DNA of 38,185 nt from CAYZMH01 sp964479445 (GTDB lineage: Bacteria; Bacteroidota; Bacteroidia; Bacteroidales; GCA-2748055): positions 1-38,185 of the forward strand of contig CAYZMH010000020.1 in assembly GCA_964479445.1 (NCBI GenBank), given 5' to 3'. Within the stretch, counting starts at the first letter, position 1; each line of letters begins with the position of its first letter. The position numbers and the translations under genes are program-made. Below are positions 31,206 through 38,185 of this stretch, piece after piece. Under the pieces are notes generated by a model, which made no database searches, was not told the origin of the DNA, and saw nothing but the letters and a program-made list of their open reading frames with translations.

Positions 31206-34200
31206 CTAATTCCCGAGCATCATTTTCAGCACCTGGTGATATGAGCCTGTTCTGATCATGCAGAAATAAATTCCCGGTGCCAGGTTTCTCCCGTCAAACT
31301 CGAGCGTGTGCAGTCCTCGTGTCATGCGCCTGTCGGTCAGGGTGGCCATATGCTGTCCCATCGTATTGTAAACAGCAATGGTGACTCTTTCGGGGGTGGT
31401 TAGCTGAAAGCTGATCCTGGTAATTCCGCTGAACGGATTTGGATAATTCCAGGCTTTGTGTGTTTCCTGTGCCTCCTTTTCATCGGCAACCTCATTGATT
31501 ACCGGTCCGGTTGTTTTTTGCAGAATATTCCAGGACACATTGTTGTTTTCATGGATCTCCATCAACTCATTTTCGGCATCTATCATGGCATAGATCCTGG
31601 GGAAAGAAGGAGTGCCGTCTGGAACTTTCCATTGCATTACCACTTCATCTTTACCGCGTGCAGGGATAACTTCATTGGTAAAGTGCTCGGTGGTTCCATG
31701 GATGCTCTCCATGATTGTTCCACCCTTACCGGGATCACCCAGGAAAAAGGAGACTCCCACGGTACGGGGTGTTGGGAGCAGGCTGAAATTATGGACCCAG
31801 CTCCGGATTGTTATGATATCTCCGTCAGCGGGATCCTGCGGATAGAACCGGATGTCGTTGGTTTGTTTGCGTTTTGTTTCTGATACGGTATGTCCCTTTT
31901 CGGGATCGTAGCGCCAGGGAAGGATGAAGGCCGGATCGGGGAAATATCCATAATGTTCATCCCACCAGGTATCCACTCCTCCGGGTCCGGCCAGTTCGGG
32001 AGCCACTGCATAGTCGATCACCAGTGCTCCATTGGAGGCCCAGTAGGCGTATGGGGTTACTTCATACCGTGTCTCGCCGATGCTCATGTCAACGTTGCCC
32101 AGGTGGACATTCAGATCAATACCACTTTCGACAGTGGTTCGCTGGGTGTTAATATCTTCTTTTTTATAGCTTCCGTCCAGGCTAACGCCGGATCCCCAGC
32201 CACTCACGGATACTCCCCAGTCCCGGCTGTATTCTTTTGTGGTAGTTGCCCCGCTTTCTGAAAAGTCGGTAAAATTCAGAAACCAGTCGTACGAAGAGTT
32301 TCCGCTCAGAAGAAAGCTGGTTTCCAGGCCATAATCGCCTTTGATCTTTTCAACCAGCAATGGATTATCCGAAAGCAAGGGGTAGCGCCTGTAGGAGAGT
32401 ATATTACCCACCTCATGTTCGGGTATATAGGAGTAGCCTTTCCAGCTCTTGCTGTCGAACCAGCTGTTTTTTACAATCTGGGGATCGACCACCAGAACAT
32501 GTCCCTCGATTGTATTGTCACCGTAAACGGGATATTCCCAAAGATCATAGTCCACTACGGTTGCATAGATCTGGTCATCGACGGTAGCATCTATTTCAAA
32601 GCCAACATTCACCGTTCTGGATGTACCTTCCACTTTGGAAAATTTTTCACCATACGTCTCGGTCAGGTGGGCGCTCACTGAAACACCCCAGAAGCTAAAT
32701 CCGGAACTTATACTGGCGGACATGCTCCAGTCGCGGTTCATTTCCGTGCGAACTTCCGTTGACTGTTCGGTCTGTTTGATATAATTTGCCACGAATTCGG
32801 AAGTATGGTCGTTATAGCTCCGGCACACATCATAGCACAGGTCGTCGAACACATCAAAGTGGATCGGGGGAGCATTCAGTATGACCAGCGGTTGGAGTAT
32901 ATCTGTGAACGAATACCGTTTGGGTTTCCCTATGCGGATGTCCCTGTCGAAGTTTCCGGCCAGTAACGTCTCCTTTTTCGAAACTCCCAGCCTATAACTG
33001 GAAGCCAGGTTATCGTTGATCAGTTCCAGTCTATCGAACGTGCCGTCACTGTGGGTATGCAACCGGTATATTTTCCCGGTTCCACTGTCCCAATCTAAGG
33101 AAGTTATAATGATCAATTCAGTATTGGAAGCGTCATCCAGGGAATCCCTGGAAAAATCACCCACTCCCACGGTGCTATGAAAACCATCGGCAACATCGTC
33201 CAGGTCGGCATACAGGGAAAAACCCTGTGAAGGTTCTCCGCGGTATATTTTTAACGTAGGAAATACACTCATGAATGCAAACGATGAAAGGAGTTCTTCT
33301 TTACCGTCATTGTTGAAATCATGGGCATGCAATGTGCTTCCGCGGCTATAATAGCATTCAGGGGGCAGGGTGTCCTGCCGTTGGAAAACCGGTTCCCCGG
33401 TGGATATTTCATTGAGCTGAACATCCATCTCCAGGGGCAGGAGGATATTTGCAACCGTATCCCAGGTGGACCCGTCGCCATACGCATCTGTGTGATACTC
33501 AAAAACGCCGACTACAGCGCTCTCCCTTTCGGCTGAATGGAAGAATCCGGCTTCAGAATTAATATGACCGATATCGTAGCCCGGATTGGTCTGGGTGTAA
33601 AGTGCTTTCTTATCGATCAATTCAAGGTTACCGCTGCTTTCGTTCCAGGCGTATACATTGGCGAAGATCTGCCACCCAGCGGGATCAAGGGCCTGCCTTC
33701 CGGTGAGCAGGATCTCATCAATTCCGTCTCCGTTGAAGTCGGCGCACTGCAGGTGAAAAAGAGAAGTCTGATCTTCGCATAGATTAACTTTCGGAGGCTC
33801 GGTGACCAGTTGGTCACGTATGGTTCCCAATTCTGTAATGGTTAACGAGTCATCCACATCGTAAGCGGCGATCTCGATCAATCCGTCTTCAGCCCAGTAG
33901 GCCAGTGCAAATTCGCTGGTAGTGTCTGCATCCAGGTTCCCCTCCCTGATATAAATATCTGAAAGGATTCCCCAGCCATCCGGCGTATATACGAGCGGGG
34001 ATGATTTGGTTTTCCGCGACACTTTTTCCCAACCATTGTCCGGGTCAACATACATTTTAGCCGGATCAATCTTCAGCAGAGCCATTTCAACCGTGTTGCC
34101 GGTAATCCATGCGGCTAAAATCTCATCCAGGTTATCCCTGTCCAGGTCAGCCAGGTCCATATCCGCCGTATATGCAATCTTTTCATTTTGCCAGGATAGT

Positions 34201-34418
34201 TTCTGAACAAGTGTATCGCGGTGATACATGTCAGAATCCATGTAATATTTGAACACTTTGATCCTTACTTTATAGCCCGAGCTTATAGTGACCAGTTCAT
34301 CCCCCCCACCGTCCCGGATAATATACGTTTCCGAAAGGGGGTCATCGGCGGGATCCTGCGCGTTGGCAATACAAAAAGTCACCATGAGAAAGAACAACAG
34401 GAGCATTCTATTTTCCAT
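31206..34418 (-). CDS. Giant secreted FG-GAP protein with T9SS sorting domain
   Basis: This 1070-aa protein has a signal peptide (1-20, IANA-QDP). FG-GAP-like calcium-binding motifs lie at about 87-101 (DLADLDRDNLDEILA), 227-238 (DFNGDGIDEILL) and 367-378 (DFNNDGKEELLS). Residues 540-810 hold a duplicated module: 561-633 and 731-804 both start with RDW plus alternating small/hydrophobic residues. Residues 855-965 resemble a CARDB adhesion module (FYPQDPADGDIITIRSWVHNF ... ENNNVSWN). The last 80 residues are a type A T9SS sorting domain (NYPNPFSGITRISF ... LAPGIYF). It should be exported to the cell surface or medium. An adhesin or a membrane-acting protein are both possible; no catalytic motif is seen. 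Confidence 0.85.
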   Translation of the reverse strand: MENRMLLLFFLMVTFCIANAQDPADDPLSETYIIRDGGGDELVTISSGYKVRIKVFKYYMDSDMYHRDTLVQKLSWQNEKIAYTADMDLADLDRDNLDEILAAWITGNTVEMALLKIDPAKMYVDPDNGWEKVSRKTKSSPLVYTPDGWGILSDIYIREGNLDADTTSEFALAYWAEDGLIEIAAYDVDDSLTITELGTIRDQLVTEPPKVNLCEDQTSLFHLQCADFNGDGIDEILLTGRQALDPAGWQIFANVYAWNESSGNLELIDKKALYTQTNPGYDIGHINSEAGFFHSAERESAVVGVFEYHTDAYGDGSTWDTVANILLPLEMDVQLNEISTGEPVFQRQDTLPPECYYSRGSTLHAHDFNNDGKEELLSSFAFMSVFPTLKIYRGEPSQGFSLYADLDDVADGFHSTVGVGDFSRDSLDDASNTELIIITSLDWDSGTGKIYRLHTHSDGTFDRLELINDNLASSYRLGVSKKETLLAGNFDRDIRIGKPKRYSFTDILQPLVILNAPPIHFDVFDDLCYDVCRSYNDHTSEFVANYIKQTEQSTEVRTEMNRDWSMSASISSGFSFWGVSVSAHLTETYGEKFSKVEGTSRTVNVGFEIDATVDDQIYATVVDYDLWEYPVYGDNTIEGHVLVVDPQIVKNSWFDSKSWKGYSYIPEHEVGNILSYRRYPLLSDNPLLVEKIKGDYGLETSFLLSGNSSYDWFLNFTDFSESGATTTKEYSRDWGVSVSGWGSGVSLDGSYKKEDINTQRTTVESGIDLNVHLGNVDMSIGETRYEVTPYAYWASNGALVIDYAVAPELAGPGGVDTWWDEHYGYFPDPAFILPWRYDPEKGHTVSETKRKQTNDIRFYPQDPADGDIITIRSWVHNFSLLPTPRTVGVSFFLGDPGKGGTIMESIHGTTEHFTNEVIPARGKDEVVMQWKVPDGTPSFPRIYAMIDAENELMEIHENNNVSWNILQKTTGPVINEVADEKEAQETHKAWNYPNPFSGITRISFQLTTPERVTIAVYNTMGQHMATLTDRRMTRGLHTLEFDGRNLAPGIYFCMIRTGSYHQVLKMMLGN

Positions 34419-34626
34419 GACACGGGAGTGTTAAGGTTGAAAAACGAATAAACTATGTTAAAGGATTACGGTGAGAGGATAAAATTCACATAAACACGAG
34501 CCTTCCAGCTGAAGGACCGCTTTCTTACAATCTTCGCATGGTGCGATAACAAAGCAAATTACAAAATCACCAGAATAAAAGCAAGTTTATCAATATTTTT
34601 AATAAGAGGGAGTTACAGCTCGAATT

Positions 34627-34820
34627 ACAGGTGGTGAATTTGCCTGGCAGCAGGGTCTGGATGAATGTGCGCAGAGTCTGACCTGTTTAGAAGAACCGGG
34701 AGGATGTGTCCGGACCTGGCCTGTTAAAAGGACCCCGGGGGGATGTGAATGGAGCTTTACCTGGTAGAAGGGGATATGGGAATGTGTATGGAGTCTGACC
34801 CGGTAGGAGGGTTTGCAGAC
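34627..34820. repeat. 39-bp degenerate tandem repeat, four to five copies
   Basis: The word ATGTG recurs at 34665, 34704, 34743 and 34782, exactly 39 bp apart, and each unit continues with a degenerate TGGAGTCTGACCTGGTAGAAGG. A weaker fifth copy starts at 34627. The copies differ at many positions but keep length, so the period is under constraint or the array is old. Confidence 0.7.
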
Positions 34821-34851
34821 CGTCTTATCATTGTTCCCTGGTTTGATTTGA

Positions 34852-34883
34852 TAAAAAAATCCCGGCGTTGGAACGCCGGGATT
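34852..34883 (-). terminator. Terminator of the coiled-coil lipoprotein gene
   Basis: AATCCCGGCGTT (34858-34869) and AACGCCGGGATT (34872-34883) form a perfect 12-bp stem with a 2-nt loop. On the minus strand it is followed by a T run (34858-34853). Confidence 0.92.
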
Positions 34884-34902
34884 AATCGTTTGTGAGACAG
34901 AA

Positions 34903-35394
34903 CTATTTCTCTTTTTTAGTAAGCTCTTTCAATGCTTGATCAAATTTCTCCATCTCTTCTCTGACTTCTGACTTCATCTCTTCCATTTCAGATTCTGTCT
35001 GATCGCCCATTTCATCCAGTTTGGCCGCGATCTTATTTTTCTGCTGTTCGAGTTCAAAGAGCGCATCTTCCGTCTCCTCCGTTACTGCTTCCCTGTTTTC
35101 CTCCATCTTATCCCGGAATCTATCCAGGTTGTCCTGGAAGTCGTCCAGCGCTTCCTCGGTTTGCGCGACGAAATCATTATCCTGCCCCTCAAGGGCTTCT
35201 CTTACTTCCTCGCTTACATCATTGCCCCACTCTTTCAGTTCTTCCGTGGCATCGGTGGCTTCATCTTTCAGATCTTCCACGGCCTGTTCGGTCTCATGTT
35301 CCACCTCTTTTTTCTGGGTATTCTTGCATGCTGAAAGTCCCAGCGTTACCAGTGCTGCCAGGACTATAATTCTACTTACATTATTACGTTTCAT
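34903..35394 (-). CDS. Coiled-coil lipoprotein
   Basis: This 163-aa protein has a lipoprotein signal with lipobox LSAC (C23) followed by Lys-Asn. The mature part is a long acidic helical region with heptad character (EHETEQAVEDLKDEATDAT ... LEQQKNKIAAKLDEMGDQT), very rich in Glu, Asp, Lys and Gln and without cysteines or aromatic clusters. It resembles the small stress-type, apolipoprotein-like or YtxH-like helical lipoproteins found in this phylum. It is likely a periplasm-facing spacer or membrane-stabilising protein. It is monocistronic, with its own strong terminator. Confidence 0.75.
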   Translation of the reverse strand: MKRNNVSRIIVLAALVTLGLSACKNTQKKEVEHETEQAVEDLKDEATDATEELKEWGNDVSEEVREALEGQDNDFVAQTEEALDDFQDNLDRFRDKMEENREAVTEETEDALFELEQQKNKIAAKLDEMGDQTESEMEEMKSEVREEMEKFDQALKELTKKEK

Positions 35395-35837
35395 ATTTTC
35401 TTATTTTACAGTTGTTAATCAATACATTATCTCATTTGATACATCTCTTCAGAGACTTGGTATGCATTGCATACAAAACCATGCCAAAAAATGATTTCAA
35501 CTGTATAAAGATCATTATATCAACATATAAGAGTATTTCGGCTGGCTGTTATGCATGGTGTAGAATGTTGAATTCCCATACGGGTTCTACAATCAGGGGA
35601 ATGGTTACCTCACTTCCGGGAAGAGTACTCCCTTCGGTCGTGATCTTATTTGGGTAAGATTACTCGCTATGCTCGTGATCTTAGGGCGGGGAGGAGTCCG
35701 AAAGAACAAACCCGCATCGTTCGCGTTGCTCACGATGGATTTTGTTTTCCATCCCGACCTTACGAATGCAAGCATTCGAAGGTCGTTCTGAAAAACAAAA
35801 CCGCCCAGGCTATTGCCTGTGCGGTTTTGTTCTTTCG
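35395..35837. other. Spacer with a hairpin array behind tRNA-Pro
   Basis: No gene is supported. The left part (35395-35620) is the promoter side of the lipoprotein gene. From 35638 to 35831 there is a chain of hairpins. GTGATCTTA at 35640-35648 pairs with TAAGATTAC just after it, and that segment can instead pair with GTGATCTTA near 35676-35684. Then come CATCGT/ACGATG (about 35715-35737), a 13-bp stem with one bulge (35756-35784), and the tRNA terminator. Confidence 0.5.
35794..35831 (-). terminator. Terminator behind tRNA-Pro
   Basis: AACAAAACCGCCCAGGC (35794-35810) pairs with GCCTGTGCGGTTTTGTT (35815-35831), with one mismatch and a 4-nt loop. On the minus strand a T-rich tail follows. It begins only 7 nt after the tRNA 3' end. 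Confidence 0.8.
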
Positions 35838-35912
35838 TCGGGGTAGTAAGATTCGAACTTACGACTTCCTGCTCCCAAAGCAGGCGCGCTAACCGGACTG
35901 CGCTATACCCCG
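35838..35912 (-). tRNA. tRNA-Pro (anticodon UGG)
   Basis: Read on the minus strand, a 75-nt cloverleaf begins CGGGGTATAGCGCAG and has an anticodon arm CCTGC-TTTGGGA-GCAGG with anticodon TGG (plus-strand 35875-35877). It carries the T-arm GTTCGAATC and an acceptor end pairing TACCCCG with CGGGGTA. CCA is not encoded. The promoter lies directly upstream and a terminator directly downstream, so it is a single-gene transcript. Confidence 0.95.
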
Positions 35913-35923
35913 TTTTCGAGGTG

Positions 35924-35931
35924 CAAATGTA
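35924..35931 (-). promoter_or_regulatory. -7 promoter box of tRNA-Pro
   Basis: On the minus strand TACATTTG exactly matches TAnnTTTG and ends 12 nt before the tRNA 5' base, implying a 5' leader of only a few nucleotides. No TTG was found at the -33 distance. Confidence 0.55.
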
Positions 35932-36059
35932 CACTTTTTTGATGAAAATAAGTGATTGCAGGGTTAATTATTGAAGTAAGACGTGAGTGAATTAATTTCC
36001 TGGGTGATTTACAAAAAAAGAAATAAGGACCTACAATTCTTTAAATAATCATTTTTCAT

Positions 36060-36067
36060 TACATTTG
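36060..36067 (+). promoter_or_regulatory. -7 promoter box of the reductase-lipA operon
   Basis: TACATTTG matches TAnnTTTG and would give a start near 36073 and a leader of about 70 nt. The best -33 candidate is a TTC at 36037-36039 with 20-nt spacing. CTACAA (36031-36036) and TTGTAG (36065-36070) flank the promoter as an inverted repeat. Confidence 0.5.
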
Positions 36068-36141
36068 TAGATAGAGGACCTTCTTGTAAGCCTCCGCGGG
36101 GATAATCCTTCGATGGATACGACGTTAATTTTTCGGGTTTT

Positions 36142-36816
36142 ATGGCAGTAAATACTCAAACCGTTGTTGATAAGGATGTGTTCAGGGTGGATCGTGTACG
36201 GTATTTACCCGGGGGAGCCTATGTCTTACGTTTTTCACGGAACGGGATACAGTTTGTTCCCGGGCAGTACCTGGTAATGGGAGTGGAGGGATCACGTCAA
36301 CGCCGGGAGTATTCCATATACAGCGGCATACAGGATCCCTACCTGGAAGTGCTTATCCGGGAGGTTGAGGACGGATTTGTAAGCAGGCAATTGAAACAGG
36401 CAAAACCGGGTGATGTACTCCAGGTGGTGGGTCCGCGTGGCTTTTTCCTGACCCGGGCACGGAGCGATCCCGATGCTTCTTTTTTGTTTCTGGCTACAGG
36501 GACGGGCATTGCCCCCTATCACAGTTTTATCCGGTCTTATCCTGATGTGGATTACCAGCTGATACATGGTATCCGGACCATGGAGGAAGCGTATGATATG
36601 GAGGATTATTCACCCGGGCGGTACCATGCCTGTACTTCCAGAGAAATCGGCAGTGTGTATGAGGGTCGGATAACAGATTATATGGTGAATCATACGCTTG
36701 ATCCTGCAAGGGACATATACCTGTGTGGCAACGGAGGTATGATCGCGGATGTTATGGATATCCTTTTTGCGCGGGAATTTCCCCGGCACAGGATCTTTAC
36801 CGAAGCGTATTTCTAG
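36142..36816 (+). CDS. Ferredoxin/flavodoxin-NADP+ reductase-type flavoprotein
   Basis: This 224-aa protein has the FNR fold. The FAD domain contains RREYSIYSG (the RxYS motif, residues about 53-61) and GQYLVMGV. The NAD(P) domain contains LATGTGIAPYHSFIRSYP (about 117-134) and YLCGNGGMIADVMDIL (about 193-208). It ends in an aromatic residue (EAYF), as in bacterial ferredoxin-NADP reductases. The lipA gene starts 10 bp after its stop, and lipoyl synthase needs a low-potential flavodoxin or ferredoxin supply. The pairing suggests that this enzyme delivers or recycles those electrons. Its start ATG follows a probable promoter by about 75 bp. Confidence 0.85.
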   Translation: MAVNTQTVVDKDVFRVDRVRYLPGGAYVLRFSRNGIQFVPGQYLVMGVEGSRQRREYSIYSGIQDPYLEVLIREVEDGFVSRQLKQAKPGDVLQVVGPRGFFLTRARSDPDASFLFLATGTGIAPYHSFIRSYPDVDYQLIHGIRTMEEAYDMEDYSPGRYHACTSREIGSVYEGRITDYMVNHTLDPARDIYLCGNGGMIADVMDILFAREFPRHRIFTEAYF

Positions 36817-36821
36817 GAGGT
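36815..36821 (+). promoter_or_regulatory. Strong Shine-Dalgarno site before lipA
   Basis: AGGAGGT sits 4 nt before the lipA ATG (36826) and overlaps the stop codon region of the reductase gene. Such a strong site is unusual in Bacteroidota and fixes the lipA start. Confidence 0.65.
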
Positions 36822-36825
36822 AGTA

Positions 36826-37686
36826 ATGAATCAAGCAGATAAAGTATACAGGTTGCCGCGATGGATGAAAGTGCCCAGACCCAGTGGTGAACGATATACC
36901 AGGGTAAAGCGGTTGGTAGAGGAACAGAAGCTGGAGACCATCTGCACAAGCGGTAATTGTCCGAATAAAGGAGAATGCTGGAATGCCGGAACGGCCAGTT
37001 TCATGATCATGGGTTCCAAGTGTACCCGGAACTGCCGTTTCTGCTATGTGGAGAATCTGATTCCCGATCCATTGGATTGGGAAGAACCGGTCCGACTTGC
37101 AGAGACAATAAAGACGCTTGGCCTGAAGCATGCGGTAATTACCTCGGTAGCCAGGGATGATCTGCAGGATGGAGGAGCACGTTTCTGGGCCACAACGATT
37201 AAGATGGTCAGGTTGCGTAATCCCGGAATTACCCTGGAAGTCCTGATACCTGACCTGGGAGGAGTTCCCGGGCATATCCAGAAGGTAATTGAGGCTCGCC
37301 CCGAGGTGATTTCCCACAATATTGAGACTGTCCGGAGGCTCTCTCCCCGCATCCGGAACAATGCATATTATGACCGCACCTTATCGGTTCTTCAGCAGAT
37401 CGCCCGTTCGGATTCTATTGCCAAATCCGGTTTCATGCTGGGTCTTGGAGAGACCCGCGGGGAGGTTTTAGAAACGCTTCGTGATTTGAGAAAAACCGGG
37501 TGTAAAGTGGTGACGATCGGACAATACCTGCAACCCTCTTCCAACCTGGCCAGGGTAGAGGAGTATATAAAACCTGAAGTATTTGATATGTACCGGGAAG
37601 AAGGGGAGAGAATGGGCTTTTCTTTCGTGGAAAGCTCTCCGCTTGTACGTTCCTCTTACCATGCAGAAAGGCATATCCATGCCTGA
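36826..37686 (+). CDS. lipA: Lipoyl synthase (radical SAM)
   Basis: LipA inserts two sulfur atoms into octanoyl groups on the lipoyl domains of 2-oxoacid dehydrogenases and the glycine cleavage system. The 286-aa product shows the auxiliary cluster cysteines C40, C45 and C51 (ICTSGNCPNKGEC), the radical SAM motif CTRNCRFC (C66, C70, C73), and the C-terminal SSYHAE whose Ser ligates the auxiliary cluster. The auxiliary cluster itself donates the sulfur. Co-transcription with a flavin reductase is the notable context. No lipB or lplA is in the window. The gene converges on ricT with a 16-bp gap. Confidence 0.97.
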   Translation: MNQADKVYRLPRWMKVPRPSGERYTRVKRLVEEQKLETICTSGNCPNKGECWNAGTASFMIMGSKCTRNCRFCYVENLIPDPLDWEEPVRLAETIKTLGLKHAVITSVARDDLQDGGARFWATTIKMVRLRNPGITLEVLIPDLGGVPGHIQKVIEARPEVISHNIETVRRLSPRIRNNAYYDRTLSVLQQIARSDSIAKSGFMLGLGETRGEVLETLRDLRKTGCKVVTIGQYLQPSSNLARVEEYIKPEVFDMYREEGERMGFSFVESSPLVRSSYHAERHIHA

Positions 37687-37702
37687 CCGGGAAAAGAAAT
37701 GT

Positions 37703-38185
37703 CTACCTAGCCAGCCCGTGGCACTCCAACAACTCTCCTTTCTTATTCATCGCCATGTAGGTTCTTACCTGTTCAATCGTCAGGGTGTAACGTACCCCGG
37801 GCATCAGTTTATCGTTTGCATAGGTTACCTCCTTCTTGAGCACATTTGCCTGAACAGGGGTGATAATTCCCCTGTCGGTTTCCAGGCTGATAAGCGCTGC
37901 CGGGAACGACTCCCAGGCTTCCAGGTAGGTTTCCAGTTCATAGTTCAGGCAACATTTTAATTTGCCGCATTGCCCGGCCAGCCTCGATGCATTCATCGAA
38001 AGGTCCTGGTTTTTGGCAGCGTCCAGCTTCACGCTGCTGAGATTAGTTTTCCAGGTGGAGCAGCAGAGCTCTCTCCCGCAGGATCCAATGCCCCCCGTAC
38101 GGGCTGCCTGCTGGCGGGCCCCGATCTGGACCATGGTTACTTTCATGCCGAAAGTATCAGCAAATATTTTGATCAATTGCCTGAA
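37703..38185 (-). CDS. ricT: RicT/PSP1-domain protein, C-terminal part (truncated by window)
   Basis: Only the C-terminal part (about 160 residues) is present; the frame runs off the window edge at 38185, so the true start is outside. The visible segment contains FADTFGMKVTMVQIGARQQAARTGGIGSCG (start of the C-terminal PSP1 region) and two cysteine clusters, SCGRELCCSTW and GQCGKLKCCLNYE. These bind iron-sulfur clusters in RicT (YaaT). In Bacillus, RicT works with RicA and RicF to support RNase Y-dependent RNA maturation; whether that applies here is unknown. The C-terminal tail is diverged and basic. It is convergent with lipA. Confidence 0.9.
   Translation of the reverse strand, partial: FRQLIKIFADTFGMKVTMVQIGARQQAARTGGIGSCGRELCCSTWKTNLSSVKLDAAKNQDLSMNASRLAGQCGKLKCCLNYELETYLEAWESFPAALISLETDRGIITPVQANVLKKEVTYANDKLMPGVRYTLTIEQVRTYMAMNKKGELLECHGLAR

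Larger units (their letters stand above)
34419..34902. other. Spacer between the giant T9SS protein and the lipoprotein gene
   Basis: This 484-bp spacer has no gene. The right half holds a 39-bp tandem repeat and the lipoprotein terminator. The left half (34419-34620) is the promoter region of the giant protein; I find no exact TAnnTTTG box on the minus strand. Confidence 0.45.

Noticed and set aside
35013..35088. CRISPR array at any repeat block in the window
   Set aside because: The 27-bp, 39-bp and 12-bp repeats are directly adjoining or degenerate, without unique spacers between conserved repeats, and no cas gene is present.
35605..35934. 109-codon open frame across tRNA-Pro (WEQEVVSSNLTTPTK)
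   Set aside because: This is a well-known type of false protein made by translating a tRNA gene and its flanks.

Overview
The window is chromosomal DNA of a member of the Bacteroidota, most likely a free-living Bacteroidales/Marinilabiliales-type organism with GC-rich genes and AT-rich spacers. The evidence is a SusC/SusD pair, two proteins with type IX secretion (T9SS) C-terminal sorting domains, LytTR/LytS-type two-component genes, lipoproteins with acidic residues after the lipobox cysteine, and several spacers carrying the Bacteroidota promoter box TAnnTTTG.

Layout. 374-1876 (minus): bcp-recA. 2037-6307 (plus): a TPR/beta-propeller/SPOR envelope protein, then clpS, an NfeD-like gene and floA. 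6308-7384 has no convincing protein gene, but a good promoter, a run of hairpins and an intrinsic terminator suggest an unannotated structured RNA of about 510 nt. 7385-13891: a four-gene operon of SusC, SusD and two surface lipoproteins, closed by a strong terminator. 13892-14395 is a repeat-bearing spacer that may be an intron relic. 14396-16165 encodes a secreted C10 cysteine protease carrying a T9SS sorting domain. 16170-20426 is a signalling block: a LytTR response regulator, divergent from two overlapping membrane LytS-type kinase genes (the second a pseudokinase), then a soluble LytS-type kinase.

20722-24925 holds a small exported protein, a small outer-membrane barrel, a DoxX-like membrane protein and two SDR-type proteins. 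24926-25608 is an AT-rich spacer with an IS30-like transposase scrap, a 27-bp repeat and a 32-bp palindrome. Next come asnA and a convergent CrtA-like gene. 27542-30323 (minus) is a sulfur operon (SQR, DUF1641, TusE/DsrC, DsrE2-like) with a divergent FNR-like regulator at 30488; an FNR-box-like palindrome lies between them. 31206-34418 encodes a giant T9SS cargo protein with FG-GAP repeats and an internal duplication. A 39-bp tandem repeat, a coiled-coil lipoprotein, a hairpin array and tRNA-Pro(UGG) follow. The window ends with a flavin reductase-lipA operon and the C-terminal part of ricT.

Working together: the SusCD operon, the C10 protease and the LytTR/LytS block suggest sensing and uptake of an oligomeric, possibly peptide-containing, substrate. 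The sulfur operon probably oxidises sulfide to the quinone pool and passes persulfide sulfur to carrier proteins under redox control. All functional calls come from reading motifs by eye; no database search was run.
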